Made by a program: the position numbers and the translations under genes
The notes under the pieces: generated by a model
Database searches by the model: none
What the model was told of the DNA's origin: nothing
What the model saw: the letters and a program-made list of their open reading frames with translations, nothing else
Assembly (NCBI RefSeq): GCF_026262505.1
Contig: NC_067208.1
Location: 3,357,962-3,421,961, forward strand
DNA length: 64,000 nucleotides
DNA from: Trichomonas vaginalis G3
Taxonomy: Eukaryota > Parabasalia > Trichomonadida > Trichomonadidae
Reading direction: 5' to 3'
In this document: positions 41,101-53,262 of the stretch, in pieces
Numbering within the stretch: the stretch's first letter is position 1
How the letters are laid out: the number at the start of each line of letters is the position of its first letter

Positions 41101-41415
41101 TCCTGCTCAACAATGAGCAGGTCTTACCACTTTGAGAGGCTTTCGCTCGAGTTCTGATGCAGATCCCAACGCGAGCGAGAGTCTCTCAAGCAAGCTTCTA
41201 ATTCGTAGCTAGAGTTTCACTCTTATGAACTGGCAGCCAATTTGAGAGACTTTCGCTCGAGATCTAATGAAAAATCAGAACTCGGCCAAAAATTGCCCAA
41301 ACAGGCTTGTAATTCGTAGCTATAGTATTGATCGTATGGATGTGTTGCCAATATGAGAGACTTTCGCTCGATGTCTGATATTGCATCAGACATCGAGCGA
41401 AAGTCACTCAAAACA
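41101..41415. repeat. About 110-bp diverged tandem repeat, three copies, hairpin-rich
   Basis: TTTGAGAGRCTTTCGCTCGA starts near 41131, 41241 and 41352. In the last copy the stem is near-perfect: GACTTTCGCTCGATGTCTGA pairs with TCAGACATCGAGCGAAAGTC around a TATTGCA loop. Older copies have decayed stems. A CTGCTC-aacaat-GAGCAG hairpin lies at 41102-41120. Confidence 0.8.
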
Positions 41416-42298
41416 GCTTAGACATGTCTATTTTGACGGCATTAAATGATTTCATAGGAAATGTCTCAGTTGTTAATTAAGTTCACGTGAGCTTTTATGA
41501 ATGAAAATAAGTAAAAAAAAAGAATTTTCTCAAAAAAAATTGTGTACGCATTGAAATTTTTATCTATAAATTTAGATATGTCATCAATAATATAATATAA
41601 TTTTAAATTCGTGGAGTACACTTGGGATAATTGAATATGGGCTACCCCATCCCAACCTCTCAAACTTCCTCTGAATTTGGACAAGGTATCCCAATCCCAA
41701 AGACCTATCTGAATAAAATGAAATAATATATTATATATATTATTTATTTGCTATAATGAGCATAAATCGCTAAAATTATGAAGAAATTAAAAATTAAAAA
41801 TTAAAATTAGAAAAAAATGTTGATTTAATGAGAGAATATTGTATAAAAATAGAATTATTAGCTAAAATATGTATTAATTTTATGATATTTCAATCACATT
41901 AACGAAAATCGCCCATTTTTAATTCAAATGGGCGGGAAAAAAAATAAAATTCCAAAAAAAATTGAATTGGGGAAACGATAGGGGACGGGATATGAGAAAC
42001 CCCATATGTTTGGGAATTTTTCGCATCACTAATCTAATAAAATTGTTTGAGATCTATGTAGACATAGTTTTTACATTAAAAAATCAATAATATTGAAATT
42101 GATCTGAATATATCTTTTTTTTTAAAGTTTGAATGCATTAATCTCAAAGCATTTGATAAAATACTGGTTTTATTTCAAAATTCTAAATAATTTGTAATTA
42201 GATCTTTATGATGTAATTTAATTTTAAACAAGTACAGATAAAGAGAATCATAATAAAGGTGATCTATATTGCTTAAGTAAAATTGAGTATAATAGATC

Positions 42299-42470
42299 GA
42301 TCTTAGCAACAAGATCTGAGGAAGTAGATTTGAGAGTCGAGAGTTTGGATCTTAGCAACAAGATCTGAGGAAGTAGATTTGAGAGTCGAGAGTTTGGATC
42401 TTAGCAACAAGATCTGAGGAAGTAGATTTGAGAGTCGAGAGTTTGGATCTTAGCAACTAAATCTGAGAGT
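42299..42470. repeat. 49-bp tandem repeat, about 3.5 copies
   Basis: GATCTTAGCAACAAGATCTG starts at 42299, 42348, 42397 and 42446. Each unit holds the small hairpin GATCTT-agcaac-AAGATC and a GAGAGTCGAGAGTTT end. Confidence 0.85.
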
Positions 42471-42800
42471 TTTATCATTTCCGGCATATTGGGCCGAAAA
42501 GGAGTGATCCGCGTAAGTATGAAAAAAAGTGAATTTTGTTGTATGGTGTTTTTTATTATATCCGTTTCTCTCACAATTTTCAATAAATATTATTGTTCAA
42601 ACGGAAATATAAATAAACAATTCAAAAATAAAAATGTAAATGTAAATTGAAAATGTATTATAAACATGCTAAAAAGCGTATATTTTAAACTTAAAGGAAA
42701 AATGAAATTCGTAAAAATGAGCATGATGTTTGATAAGGGAGTTTTAATTTTTTTTTCAAAAAAATTAAGGAACTTAAATTGAGATTATCAGGCTATGTAG

Positions 42801-42908
42801 TGGGTATTTTTACGATCTGACTGCAGAAATCGAATCAGCGAGACCCGAAGATTCATATTCCGCCGGAAAAATAGGGTTTCGAGGCGTAGATAGGGATAAA
42901 AAGATGCT
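42801..42908 (+). other. Diverged copy of the conserved head segment of the repeat element
   Basis: About 100 bp align to 26313-26415 without gaps; changes fall often at third codon positions of the frame DLTAEIESA. It shows that the head segment is a dispersed sequence older than copies A and B. Confidence 0.6.
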
Positions 42909-43644
42909 TTAAGAAGATCTCAGTAGAAATATGGTTTAGAAGAGGATATAGGTCAGGATATAAGATTATGAAAATTGAAGAAGTGAATTATCAAGATGTA
43001 TTTATGAGTAAACTATATTGTTTTAAGCTATCTAAATCTGTTTTGATATAAATTAAAGCGTATACTTATGCAAAATGCGAAATTTAAATTAATACTTTTT
43101 TTTGCTATTTGGACACAAAGCTAACAATCCATCCAATAAATGACGTATACCTAGCGAGATGAAGCATTTTAACATGAAAGACAAGAAAATCTGATTACTT
43201 GTGTTGAAAGTTTCTGTATTTCGTCTTCTTCCAAACACAGCGTTCAGATGCAGAAGAAAATGCAGCCGTAATGACGCAAAAAGACACTAAAATAAATTGG
43301 AGAATTTCTGAAAGTTTTTACTGAGCTTTGTTATTGAACCCGAATTTGTTGCTGAGTGACAGGATATTAAATCTACGACATTCATGAGTAATTGTTATCA
43401 ATTTGTCAATAAATTATGTTGAAGATGGTTTAAATGTCTTCGAAGGCATGAAATTAGATCCTAAATCTGTTTGAGTTAATAAAAGAGAACAAATGTTGAA
43501 AGAGTTGTCATATTGCCTACAAAATTTTCAAACATTTGCATTGAGACAATGTGAAAAAATGATGTCCAAAATACCTTTACTAAAATATTTTTAATTTGAA
43601 TCATAACAAGGAAAAACAATAATGGCAGAATAAGAAAAAAAAAC

Positions 43645-43719
43645 AAAGATGTTATGATTTGAACAGTTGCCTTTTAGTTCAAAAAGAGCATAGTGTTCCC
43701 AACCACTACACTACCTTCC
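43645..43719 (-). other. tRNA-like relic
   Basis: On the minus strand, TAGTGTAGTGGTT matches the A box of the tRNA-Thr gene in this window in style, and GTTCAAATC about 40 bp on resembles a B box. The anticodon and T stems do not pair properly, so it is a decayed tRNA or a tRNA-derived SINE part. Confidence 0.35.
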
Positions 43720-44151
43720 TTTCTGATAAAAAGCTGAATAATTAGTATTTAATGAATTCTCCAACTTGGGATTTGCGGCTTTTCCAAAATCTGTTATGAT
43801 AGTTCTATATAGCAATTGATATATAATATTTTTTATAATCAAATAATTTTTTAGTCCAGATAAATTTTTTAAAATTTCAAAGTCTTTCCATTCTACTAAC
43901 GCTCTTCACATCCATATTCTTTACCATATATGTAATATAACGCCTTATTTTAATTCCCATGTTTACGATTTATTTGTCGAAAAACTGTCTTGCCCATTAA
44001 CATCTCGCGAAAATTTTCGACTTTTTGAATAGCCGTTTTCAAGATCTCAAAAACTGTGGGATATTTTTTACAAAGCTAATCGACATTTATTTACCACATA
44101 TATGTACTATACAATGCACCTGGTTTCATCGAATTTTTACCGTCAGTTTTC

Positions 44152-44167
44152 TCGTGAGACTACCTTT
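44152..44167 (-). repeat. Right terminal inverted repeat of the 6-kb insertion
   Basis: TCGTGAGACTACCTTT; inverted partner of 38196-38211 with one mismatch. Confidence 0.65.
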
Positions 44168-44909
44168 ATGTAAATCTTTGACAAAAATAAATTTGCCATC
44201 AAGTCTGAAAAATTTGTCAAATTATTGTTTCAGTAATTGTCTTGAACTCAAAGAAATCATAATAGATTCTAATTGTTCATTGAACGAAAATGTTTTTGAA
44301 AATGATTTGAAAATAGAAAATCTGATTTTTAATTGTTTGAATCAATATTTTCTCAAATTAGAGAATCTTAGAAATTTAGTTAAATCAATCACATTTAATT
44401 CATTTGTTACAGAATATCCATCCCTTTCTGTTTTCGAGAGTTTAGAGAACATCCATATCATCACAAAAGAAAACAATTCTATGATTAATGAATATTTCAC
44501 ATCATCAAAAGAAATCAAAATATTTATTGAAGGTAACATCAATAATATTTCCGACTCAGCATTTTCAAACAGTATTGTCAATACATTTGTTTATTGTGGT
44601 TATCATCTTGTTTCCGGTAAATTCCTTTATTATTCTCAAGGTCATCACAATGTCAGTGCCTATCCATTTTATCCATCTAAACAACTTGGTGGTGTCAAAG
44701 TTAATCTTACAGCCGAATGTCCTAATTTACCTATACATGAAAAGAAACACCTTTCAAAACTTGTTATTAGCTTGATTTCTATTGGAAGCATTTCACTGGT
44801 TATTTGTGTAGTTTTTATTATTTTTAGAATCCAATCAATTAAAAAAGCTCAGAAGATAATCAATGACAAAAATGAATTTCGTAAAACTATTCTTAATGAC
44901 TTCGGATAA
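44168..44909 (+). pseudogene. BspA-type LRR surface protein, 3' part with membrane span
   Basis: The frame continues the gene interrupted at 38191: CKSLTKINLPSSLKNLSNYC is one more BspA repeat. Several degenerate repeats follow, then a juxtamembrane stretch (TAECPNLPIHEKKHLSK), a hydrophobic span (LVISLISIGSISLVICVVFI) and a short basic tail ending ILNDFG and TAA. With the 5' part it describes a single-pass surface protein with the LRRs outside. This half is open to the end. Confidence 0.75.
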
Positions 44910-45529
44910 ATTCATTTACTTTGTTTGTTGTTCTTTTTAAAATCTGTTTGTTTTGTATTAATTACATCTATATTTTTCCATTTATCATTTTTAAGTTCAT
45001 AAAATATAGTAATTTCAAAGTCTTGTGTCCATTTTCTCAGAAGAATTGATAGCAATTGATAATTATACCCATTTTCCTACTTAAAGTCTCCCTATCGTTA
45101 TTCTCATTCAAAATTGAATGAATCTCTATCAAAAGTTTGAATAATATAATTAGATAAATCTATATATTTTTCCTTTTTAATTTCATGAACTTAGGATCTA
45201 TTGTATTAAATTTATCTTGAAATCTCATAAAAATAAGAAGAAAATAGGAGAAACCGAAATTGCTTTTCAATTTTTTTAAAAGAGGTTTTATTCAATATTG
45301 AGGGGAAGAATACAATATGGAGACTTTCCTTAGGAAAATGGGTATAATTATCAATATCTAGATGTGACCACATTGCATGTTGTACTTTAGATCAGAAATA
45401 AATTGTATATTTCCTAATTATTATGACAAAAGTTCATTGCATATTATTTTGAATAAAACGATAGATAAAAATTGAATACTGGCACTTTTTTCGGATAATT
45501 TATGTTATTCCTTCTTTATAAGTATATTT

Positions 45530-45765
45530 AATCTGTTTGTCCTGAAACAGATAATTTAATCATTGCAGACGGAACAACAATTATTGAAGCAAATGAATAT
45601 TCAGATTGCAACAATATTAAAACCGTTTTCTTTCCAGAATCTTTATATAGTATTGGTGATTTTGCATTTCATAAGTGCACAAGTTTAGAAATTCTTGAAT
45701 TTCCATCTAACTTTACAAATCTTGGTAAAAACTCGTTTTCAGATTGCATAAATTTAAGGGAATAT
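45530..45765 (+). pseudogene. BspA-type LRR gene fragment
   Basis: VCPETDNLIIADGTTIIEAN and the next 60 residues parallel the start of the LRR region at about 36800 (VCPETDNLTIIDG). Three repeats remain (PESLYSIGDFAFHKCTSLEI) before similarity ends near 45765. No start codon. It is a partial duplicate of the neighbouring gene or of a paralog. Confidence 0.65.
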
Positions 45766-46440
45766 CCCATTTTTTGCAAAGAAAAAGTGAGAATCCCAAA
45801 TTTTGCATACCAAAAATGGTATTGTATGGAAAAGTCATTCAATATTGGTTTTTTAGGTCTAATATTATACAGATATGTCCGCTACTAGATACCGGATTAT
45901 CCTATATAATCAAATATAGTGGTTTCAAAAAACTAAAGGTTGCATCTTTTAATGCTCTCCTAATTATGTGTTTTTTACTAATATCACAGTGTGCGCATAT
46001 TGTTATGATATGTAAAAATGATTCTATGAGTGTTATATATGAATTTAATGAGTTTTTGTTTAGGCATTAGATTATATGAGACCAACAAAATGTGTTTGAG
46101 CTATTTATATATATGTATGTGTGAGTCCTATATAAGTATAGTTAATATGTGTATGTGTTTATAAATAAAGAAGTATATTCACAATTTATGATATTCAATT
46201 TTTTCAAAATATCTTAAAATTAACATATATATAATATGCTTGGTGTGGTAATATCAATATCGAAATATTAAAGCTCAAATCTCAAAAAGTGCTCATAAAT
46301 TGATTCTGATTTGACTCAAAACTCTGTAATATTAATCGTATTAATATTGTTTATTGTGGTAGTTATATATGTGGTATTAAAATGTATCTTATCGTTAAAG
46401 ATTATTTGTGCTAGATTTATCGTTTGAATTTTTGTGTAAT
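45766..46440. other. AT-rich DNA without a recognised gene
   Basis: A 108-codon frame overlaps 45744-46070 but begins inside the BspA fragment in another frame and has no recognisable content, so I do not call it. Confidence 0.4.
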
Positions 46441-46892
46441 TATTAATATGGCATATCTTATATTGTGAAGATATGCCATATTAATACACAAAAAGTCTAT
46501 TTGCTTTTGGTTTTGAATGGGACTATCAAAACGATTCGACAACCGCATTCAAAAACAAAAGCAAATAGGCTTTTGTTTGTATTGTATTGTAAATTTTCGA
46601 TCTACCTCGTTTGAAACTTGCTTTTTCAGTTGGCATCAAAATTCTTTGACACCAACTGAAAAAGCAAGCTTCAAACAAGGTAAATATCGAATGGCAGCCA
46701 TATATTTACATGTAGCTGCCATTATTTTGTAAATATATCGTATTTCTGAGATTTTGAATTTTGGTCGCCTATCCAATAAAGATAGGCGACCGCTGTAATA
46801 TAATTATATTTTTACAGCCCTATTTGAGTTTGTTCATAAACTCAAATAGGGCCGGAAGTGGGTATATAAGGAGAATTGAGAAACCCACTCCA
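46441..46892. repeat. Chain of seven consecutive hairpins with unrelated stems
   Basis: Seven stem-loops follow one another in 450 bp: TATTAATATGGCATATCTT (46441-46485), CTATTTGCTTTTGGTTTTGA (about 46497-46571), CTTGCTTTTTCAGTTGG within a longer stem (about 46597-46691), ATGGCAGC/GCTGCCAT (about 46690-46723), GGTCGCCTATC/GATAGGCGACC (46764-46792), CCCTATTTGAGTTT (about 46817-46853) and GTGGGT/ACCCAC (about 46857-46892). Most stems are near-perfect, and no stem repeats another. No coding capacity is credible. Confidence 0.85.
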
Positions 46893-47812
46893 TATATATA
46901 ATTTACAAAAAGTGTCAATAAAAAGTAATAATCGTTGTTTCACTAAAAATGATATTAAATATATACCTATATACTATATATAAGATTTTTAAAATTTTTA
47001 ATGAAAATTGAAGACTCAAAAAAATTGATGCAATATGAAATCAGAAGTTGACAACATTCAATGTTACTGCGCTATAATTTGAATTCAATACGTACATAAC
47101 ATTACTAAATGTATTTTAAGATAATACAAAAAATTAAGCTTGCAAAAAGATATCGAAATGTAATTTTCATTAGATTCAAAGTTCTGAATAGATTTTGATT
47201 TTAACTATTGATGAGTTTGTCAAACCTCTATAATAATAGAATGTAGAACTAATTAAATATAATTAATAAAAAAATACAAATTTAAGTGATATTATAAGAG
47301 ATATATGTGATGTTACCAATATGATATGATATTGGAGAACTGATAGAATTGTGATGTGAGACTAAATATGATTTTATTATGAATAGGAGAATAATATTAG
47401 AAGAATTTCTTGAATTTAATGTATCTGAATATGTAATTGGGCATATATTCTATATATATATTGGTAGGTTAACTAGAAATAAGAAGATGAAAGATTGTTA
47501 ATGAATAATATGAGATTAAGCGAAAATATATTGTTCTAATAGATGAGTGTTGAGATCCAATATATATGAAGAGGGATATGTGAGAGGAAATATGTATATT
47601 TAATAAAATAAGCGATGAGAGAAAAAATAACAAAGATTTATATGAAATTTTGAGTATTGAAAAAGCTCGATTAGTGATTTTATGTCTGTTAAAGGAATAG
47701 ATATTCTAGGAGAAAGATAAATTGAATTAAAGAAGAATAAAAAAAGTTGATTAAGATTGATAAAAATATTGAATTGTATGACAATGGAAAGAAGGAATAA
47801 ATTGGTGTTGGT
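46893..47812. other. AT-rich DNA without a recognised gene
   Basis: No credible gene is seen between the hairpin chain and the satellite array. Confidence 0.5.
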
Positions 47813-50800
47813 ATGACGGTATCATTTCGGGAGACATTGCCTCTGCATGTCTCCCAGAATGAGAACAATCTTCTGCAATCAGAATGTGATTGCAAAACTT
47901 TGACCGACAAGAGTATTGTGCACTCCTGTCGGTCGCAGTGTCTCATTCTGGGAGACATTGCCTCTGCATGTCTCCCAGAATGGAACAATGTTCCGCATTG
48001 ATAACTTGAACGCGGAAGTTTGACCGACAAGAGTGTATTGTGCACTCCTGTCGGTCGCAGTGTCTCATTCTGGGAGACATTGCCTCTGCATGTCTCCCAG
48101 AATGGAACAATGTTCCGCATTGATAACTTGAACGCGGAAGTTTGACCGACAAGAGTGTATTGTGCACTCCTGTCGGTCGCAGTGTCTCATTCTGGGAGAC
48201 ATTGCCTCTGCATGTCTCCCAGAATGGAACAATGTTCCGCATTGATAACTTGAACGCGGAAGTTTGACCGACAAGAGTGTATTGTGCACTCCTGTCGGTC
48301 GCAGTGTCTCATTCTGGGAGACATTGCCTCTGCATGTCTCCCAGAATGGAACAATGTTCCGCATTGATAACTTGAACGCGGAAGTTTGACCGACAAGAGT
48401 GTATTGTGCACTCCTGTCGGTCGCAGTGTCTCATTCTGGGAGACATTGCATGTCTCCCAGAATGGAACAATGTTCCGCATTGATAACTTGAACGCGGAAG
48501 TTTGACCGACAAGAGTGTATTGTGCACTCCTGTCGGTCGCAGTGTCTCATTCTGGGAGACATTGCCTCTGCATGTCTCCCAGAATGGAACAATGTTCCGC
48601 ATTGATAACTTGAACGCGGAAGTTTGACCGACAAGAGTGTATTGTGCACTCCTGTCGGTCGCAGTGTCTCATTCTGGGAGACATTGCCTCTGCATGTCTC
48701 CCAGAATGGAACAATGTTCCGCATTGATAACTTGAACGCGGAAGTTTGACCGACAAGAGTGTATTGTGCACTCCTGTCGGTCGCAGTGTCTCATTCTGGG
48801 AGACATTGCCTCTGCATGTCTCCCAGAATGGAACAATGTTCCGCATTGATAACTTGAACGCGGAAGTTTGACCGACAAGAGTGTATTGTGCACTCCTGTC
48901 GGTCGCAGTGTCTCATTCTGGGAGACATTGCCTCTGCATGTCTCCCAGAATGGAACAATGTTCCGCATTGATAACTTGAACGCGGAAGTTTGACCGACAA
49001 GAGTGTATTGTGCACTCCTGTCGGTCGCAGTGTCTCATTCTGGGAGACATTGCCTCTGCATGTCTCCCAGAATGGAACAATGTTCCGCATTGATAACTTG
49101 AACGCGGAAGTTTGACCGACAAGAGTGTATTGTGCACTCCTGTCGGTCGCAGTGTCTCATTCTGGGAGACATTGCCTCTGCATGTCTCCCAGAATGGAAC
49201 AATGTTCCGCATTATAACTTGAACGCGGAAGTTTGACCGACAAGAGTGTATTGTGCACTCCTGTCGGTCGCAGTGTCTCATTCTGGGAGACATTTCCTCT
49301 GCATGTCTCCCAGAATGGAACAATGTTCCGCATTGATAACTTGAACGCGGAAGTTTGACCGACAAGAGTGTATTGTGCACTCCTGTCGTCGGTCGCAGTG
49401 TCTCATTCTGGGAGACATTGCCTCTGCATGTCTCCCAGAATGGAACAATGTTCCGCATTCATAACTTGAACGCGGAAGTTTGACCGACAAGAGTGTATTG
49501 TGCACTCCTGTCGGTCGCAGTGTCTCATTCTGGGAGACATTGCCTCTGCATGTCTCCCAGAATGGAACAATGTTCCGCATTCATAACTTGAACGCGGAAG
49601 TTTGACCGACAAGAGTGTATTGTGCACTCCTGTCGGTCGCAGTGTCTCATTCTGGGAGACATTGCCTCTGCATGTCTCCCAGAATGGAACAATGTTCCGC
49701 ATTGATAACTTGAACGCGGAAGTTTGACCGACAAGAGTGTATTGTGCACTCCTGTCGGTCGCAGTGTCTCATTCTGGGAGACATTGCCTCTGCATGTCTC
49801 CCAGAATGGAACAATGTTCCGCATTGATAACTTGAACGCGGAAGTTTGACCGACAAGAGTGTATTGTGCACTCCTGTCGGTCGCAGTGTCTCATTCTGGG
49901 AGACATTGCCTCTGCATGTCTCCCAGAATGGAACAATGTTCCGCATTCATAACTTGAACGCGGAAGTTTGACCGACAAGAGTGTATTGTGCACTCCTGTC
50001 GGTCGCAGTGTCTCATTCTGGGAGACATTGCCTCTGCATGTCTCCCAGAATGGAACAATGTTCCGCATTCATAACTTGAACGCGGAAGTTTGACCGACAA
50101 GAGTGTATTGTGCACTCCTGTCGGTCGCAGTGTCTCATTCTGGGAGACATTGCCTCTGCATGTCTCCCAGAATGGAACAATGTTCCGCATTGATAACTTG
50201 AACGCGGAAGTTTGACCGACAAGAGTGTATTGTGCACTCCTGTCGGTCGCAGTGTCTCATTCTGGGAGACATTGCCTCTGCATGTCTCCCAGAATGGAAC
50301 AATGTTCCGCATTCATAACTTGAACGCGGAAGTTTGACCGACAAGAGTGTATTGTGCACTCCTGTCGGTCGCAGTGTCTCATTCTGGGAGACATTGCCTC
50401 TGCATGTCTCCCAGAATGGAACAATGTTCCGCATTCATAACTTGAACGCGGAAGTTTGACCGACAAGAGTGTATTGTGCACTCCTGTCGGTCGCAGTGTC
50501 TCATTCTGGGAGACATTGCCTCTGCATGTCTCCCAGAATGGAACAATGTTCCGCATTGATAACTTGAACGCGGAAGTTTGACCGACAAGAGTGTATTGTG
50601 CACTCCTGTCGGTCGCAGTGTCTCATTCTGGGAGACATTGCCTCTGCATGTCTCCCAGAATGGAACAATGTTCCGCATTCATAACTTGAACGCGGAAGTT
50701 TGACCGACAAGAGTGTATTGTGCACTCCTGTCGGTCGCAGTGTCTCATTCTGGGAGACATTGCCTCTGCATGTCTCCCAGAATGGAACAATGTTCCGCAT

Positions 50801-52310
50801 TCATAACTTGAACGCGGAAGTTTGACCGACAAGAGTGTATTGTGCACTCCTGTCGGTCGCAGTGTCTCATTCTGGGAGACATTGCCTCTGCATGTCTCCC
50901 AGAATGGAACAATGTTCCGCATTGATAACTTGAACGCGGAAGTTTGACCGACAAGAGTGTATTGTGCACTCCTGTCGGTCGCAGTGTCTCATTCTGGGAG
51001 ACATTGCCTCTGCATGTCTCCCAGAATGGAACAATGTTCCGCATTGATAACTTGAACGCGGAAGTTTGACCGACAAGAGTGTATTGTGCACTCCTGTCGG
51101 TCGCAGTGTCTCATTCTGGGAGACATTGCCTCTGCATGTCTCCCAGAATGGAACAATGTTCCGCATTGATAACTTGAACGCGGAAGTTTGACCGACAAGA
51201 GTGTATTGTGCACTCCTGTCGGTCGCAGTGTCTCATTCTGGGAGACATTGCCTCTGCATGTCTCCCAGAATGGAACAATGTTCCGCATTGATAACTTGAA
51301 CGCGGAAGTTTGACCGACAAGAGTGTATTGTGCACTCCTGTCGGTCGCAGTGTCTCATTCTGGGAGACATTGCCTCTGCATGTCTCCCAGAATGGAACAA
51401 TGTTCCGCATTCATAACTTGAACGCGGAAGTTTGACCGACAAGAGTGTATTGTGCACTCCTGTCGGTCGCAGTGTCTCATTCTGGGAGACATTGCCTCTG
51501 CATGTCTCCCAGAATGGAACAATGTTCCGCATTGATAACTTGAACGCGGAAGTTTGACCGACAAGAGTGTATTGTGCACTCCTGTCGGTCGCAGTGTCTC
51601 ATTCTGGGAGACATTGCCTCTGCATGTCTCCCAGAATGGAACAATGTTCCGCATTCATAACTTGAACGCGGAAGTTTGACCGACAAGAGTGTATTGTGCA
51701 CTCCTGTCGGTCGCAGTGTCTCATTCTGGGAGACATTGCCTCTGCATGTCTCCCAGAATGGAACAATGTTCCGCATTGATAACTTGAACGCGGAAGTTTG
51801 ACCGACAAGAGTGTATTGTGCACTCCTGTCGGTCGCAGTGTCTCATTCTGGGAGACATTGCCTCTGCATGTCTCCCAGAATGGAACAATGTTCCGCATTG
51901 ATAACTTGAACGCGGAAGTTTGACCGACAAGAGTGTATTGTGCACTCCTGTCGGTCGCAGTGTCTCATTCTGGGAGACATTGCCTCTGCATGTCTCCCAG
52001 AATGGAACAATGTTCCGCATTCATAACTTGAACGCGGAAGTTTGACCGACAAGAGTGTATTGTGCACTCCTGTCGGTCGCAGTGTCTCATTCTGGGAGAC
52101 ATTGCCTCTGCATGTCTCCCAGAATGGAACAATGTTCCGCATTGATAACTTGAACGCGGAAGTTTGACCGACAAGAGTGTATTGTGCACTCCTGTCGGTC
52201 GCAGTGTCTCATTCTGGGAGACATTGCCTCTGCATGTCTCCCAGAATGGAACAATGTTCCGCATTCATAACTTGAACGCGGAAGTTTGACCGACAAGAGT
52301 GCATTATCCA
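47813..52310 (-). repeat. 122-bp satellite array, inverted arm (about 36 units)
   Basis: The unit holds GTCGGTCAAACTTCCGCG, a TTCCGC/GCGGAA hairpin, the stem CATTCTGGGAGACAT with its complement, and GACCGACAGGAGTGC. An outer stem joins ACTC-T-TGTCGGTC to GACCGACA-G-GAGT, so a single unit can fold into a multi-branched structure. Units are nearly identical inside, and the leftmost units near 47820-47900 are diverged. Because 122 is not a multiple of 3, overlapping 99-codon frames appear; they are artefacts. Confidence 0.95.
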
Positions 52311-52734
52311 ATCTTTTTTGTCATATACCTCAACCCACAAAGACAAAACCTTACATAAAATAGGTAAACTTTGGTTTTCACTTAATAATGTTTATTTTTA
52401 ATTTTTTGTTCTTTATATAACTTTTTCTTCTACTAAACTATTTTACAGACTCTACTGAGCTATCCTCACATATATACCTGTGACAATAACACATATATAC
52501 TCCCTTCATATTCTGATCTCATGACATATTACAGCACAAACTATAATTATACAACATACCTCATAAAGTCTGATTTTACCCCTATCTAAGCGTTCAAAAC
52601 CTATTTTCCCCGCGTAATCTGATTCTTCTGGCTCTGCTGATTCGATTTCTGCTGTCAGATCGTGAAAATATGCATCACACAATGAGATAAACACAAAATA
52701 CACAACTTAATATTTTCCTTAAAATTGTCAATTC
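52311..52734 (-). repeat. Inverted copy of the element head
   Basis: It is the near-exact reverse complement of 26252-26690. It adjoins the inverted array in the same head-to-array order as in copy A. Confidence 0.9.
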
Positions 52735-52949
52735 CTCGATCTTGACATATTTATTATTTCCTCCGTTTTCCCTCACAAATATATTTAATTTTCTGAATAA
52801 GACGTATAATAAAATGAATATCTTAAAAACTAAAATACAAAATTAATGTTGGGTAATGACTAGATATAGTATGCACTTTTGAATTCATACATTTTTTGAA
52901 AAAATTGTATTTTCAAAAAAAGATGTTGTTTCAGTATGAACTTGAAGAG
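52735..52949. other. Spacer at the centre of the foldback
   Basis: About 215 bp of AT-rich sequence separate the two heads. It contains a hairpin near 52890-52920 (TTTTTTGAAAAAA...TTTTCAAAAAA) but no gene. Confidence 0.7.
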
Positions 52950-53262
52950 AAATTTTAAGGAAAATAGGTTTTGAACGCTTATAGGGGTAAAATCAGACTT
53001 TATGAGGTATGTTGTATAATTATAGTTTGTGCTGTAATATGTCATGAGATCAGAATATGAAGGGAGTATATATGTGTTATTGTCACAGGTATATATGTGA
53101 GATAGCTCAGTAGAGTCTGTAAAATAGTTTAGTAGAAGAAAAAGTTATATAAAGAACAAAAAATTAAAAATAAACATTATTAAGTGAAAACCAAAGTTTA
53201 CCTATTTTATGTAAGGTTTTGTCTTTGTGGGTTGAGGTATATGACAAAAAAGATTGGATAAT
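52950..53262 (+). repeat. Direct copy of the element head with internal deletion
   Basis: It matches 26268-26700 but lacks about 110 bp between AAGGAAAAT and AGGTTTTGAACG, a deletion flanked by the short repeat GGAAAAT. It leads into the direct array. Confidence 0.88.

Larger units (their letters stand above)
38192..44167. mobile_element. About 6-kb insertion with 16-bp inverted termini inside the BspA gene
   Basis: AAAGGTCGTCTCACGA at 38196-38211 is the reverse complement of 44152-44167 with one mismatch. The BspA reading frame stops at the left border and resumes at the right. If ATGT at 38188-38191 and 44168-44171 is taken as a 4-bp target duplication, the two halves rejoin in frame; four extra bases at the left border then remain unexplained. 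A TA duplication is another possibility. No intact transposase is seen. The interior holds a relic frame, three tandem-repeat families, tRNA-like relics and a head-like segment, so it is likely composite. Confidence 0.6.

Noticed and set aside
45744-46070. 108-codon frame
   Set aside because: It begins inside the BspA fragment in another frame and has no recognisable content.
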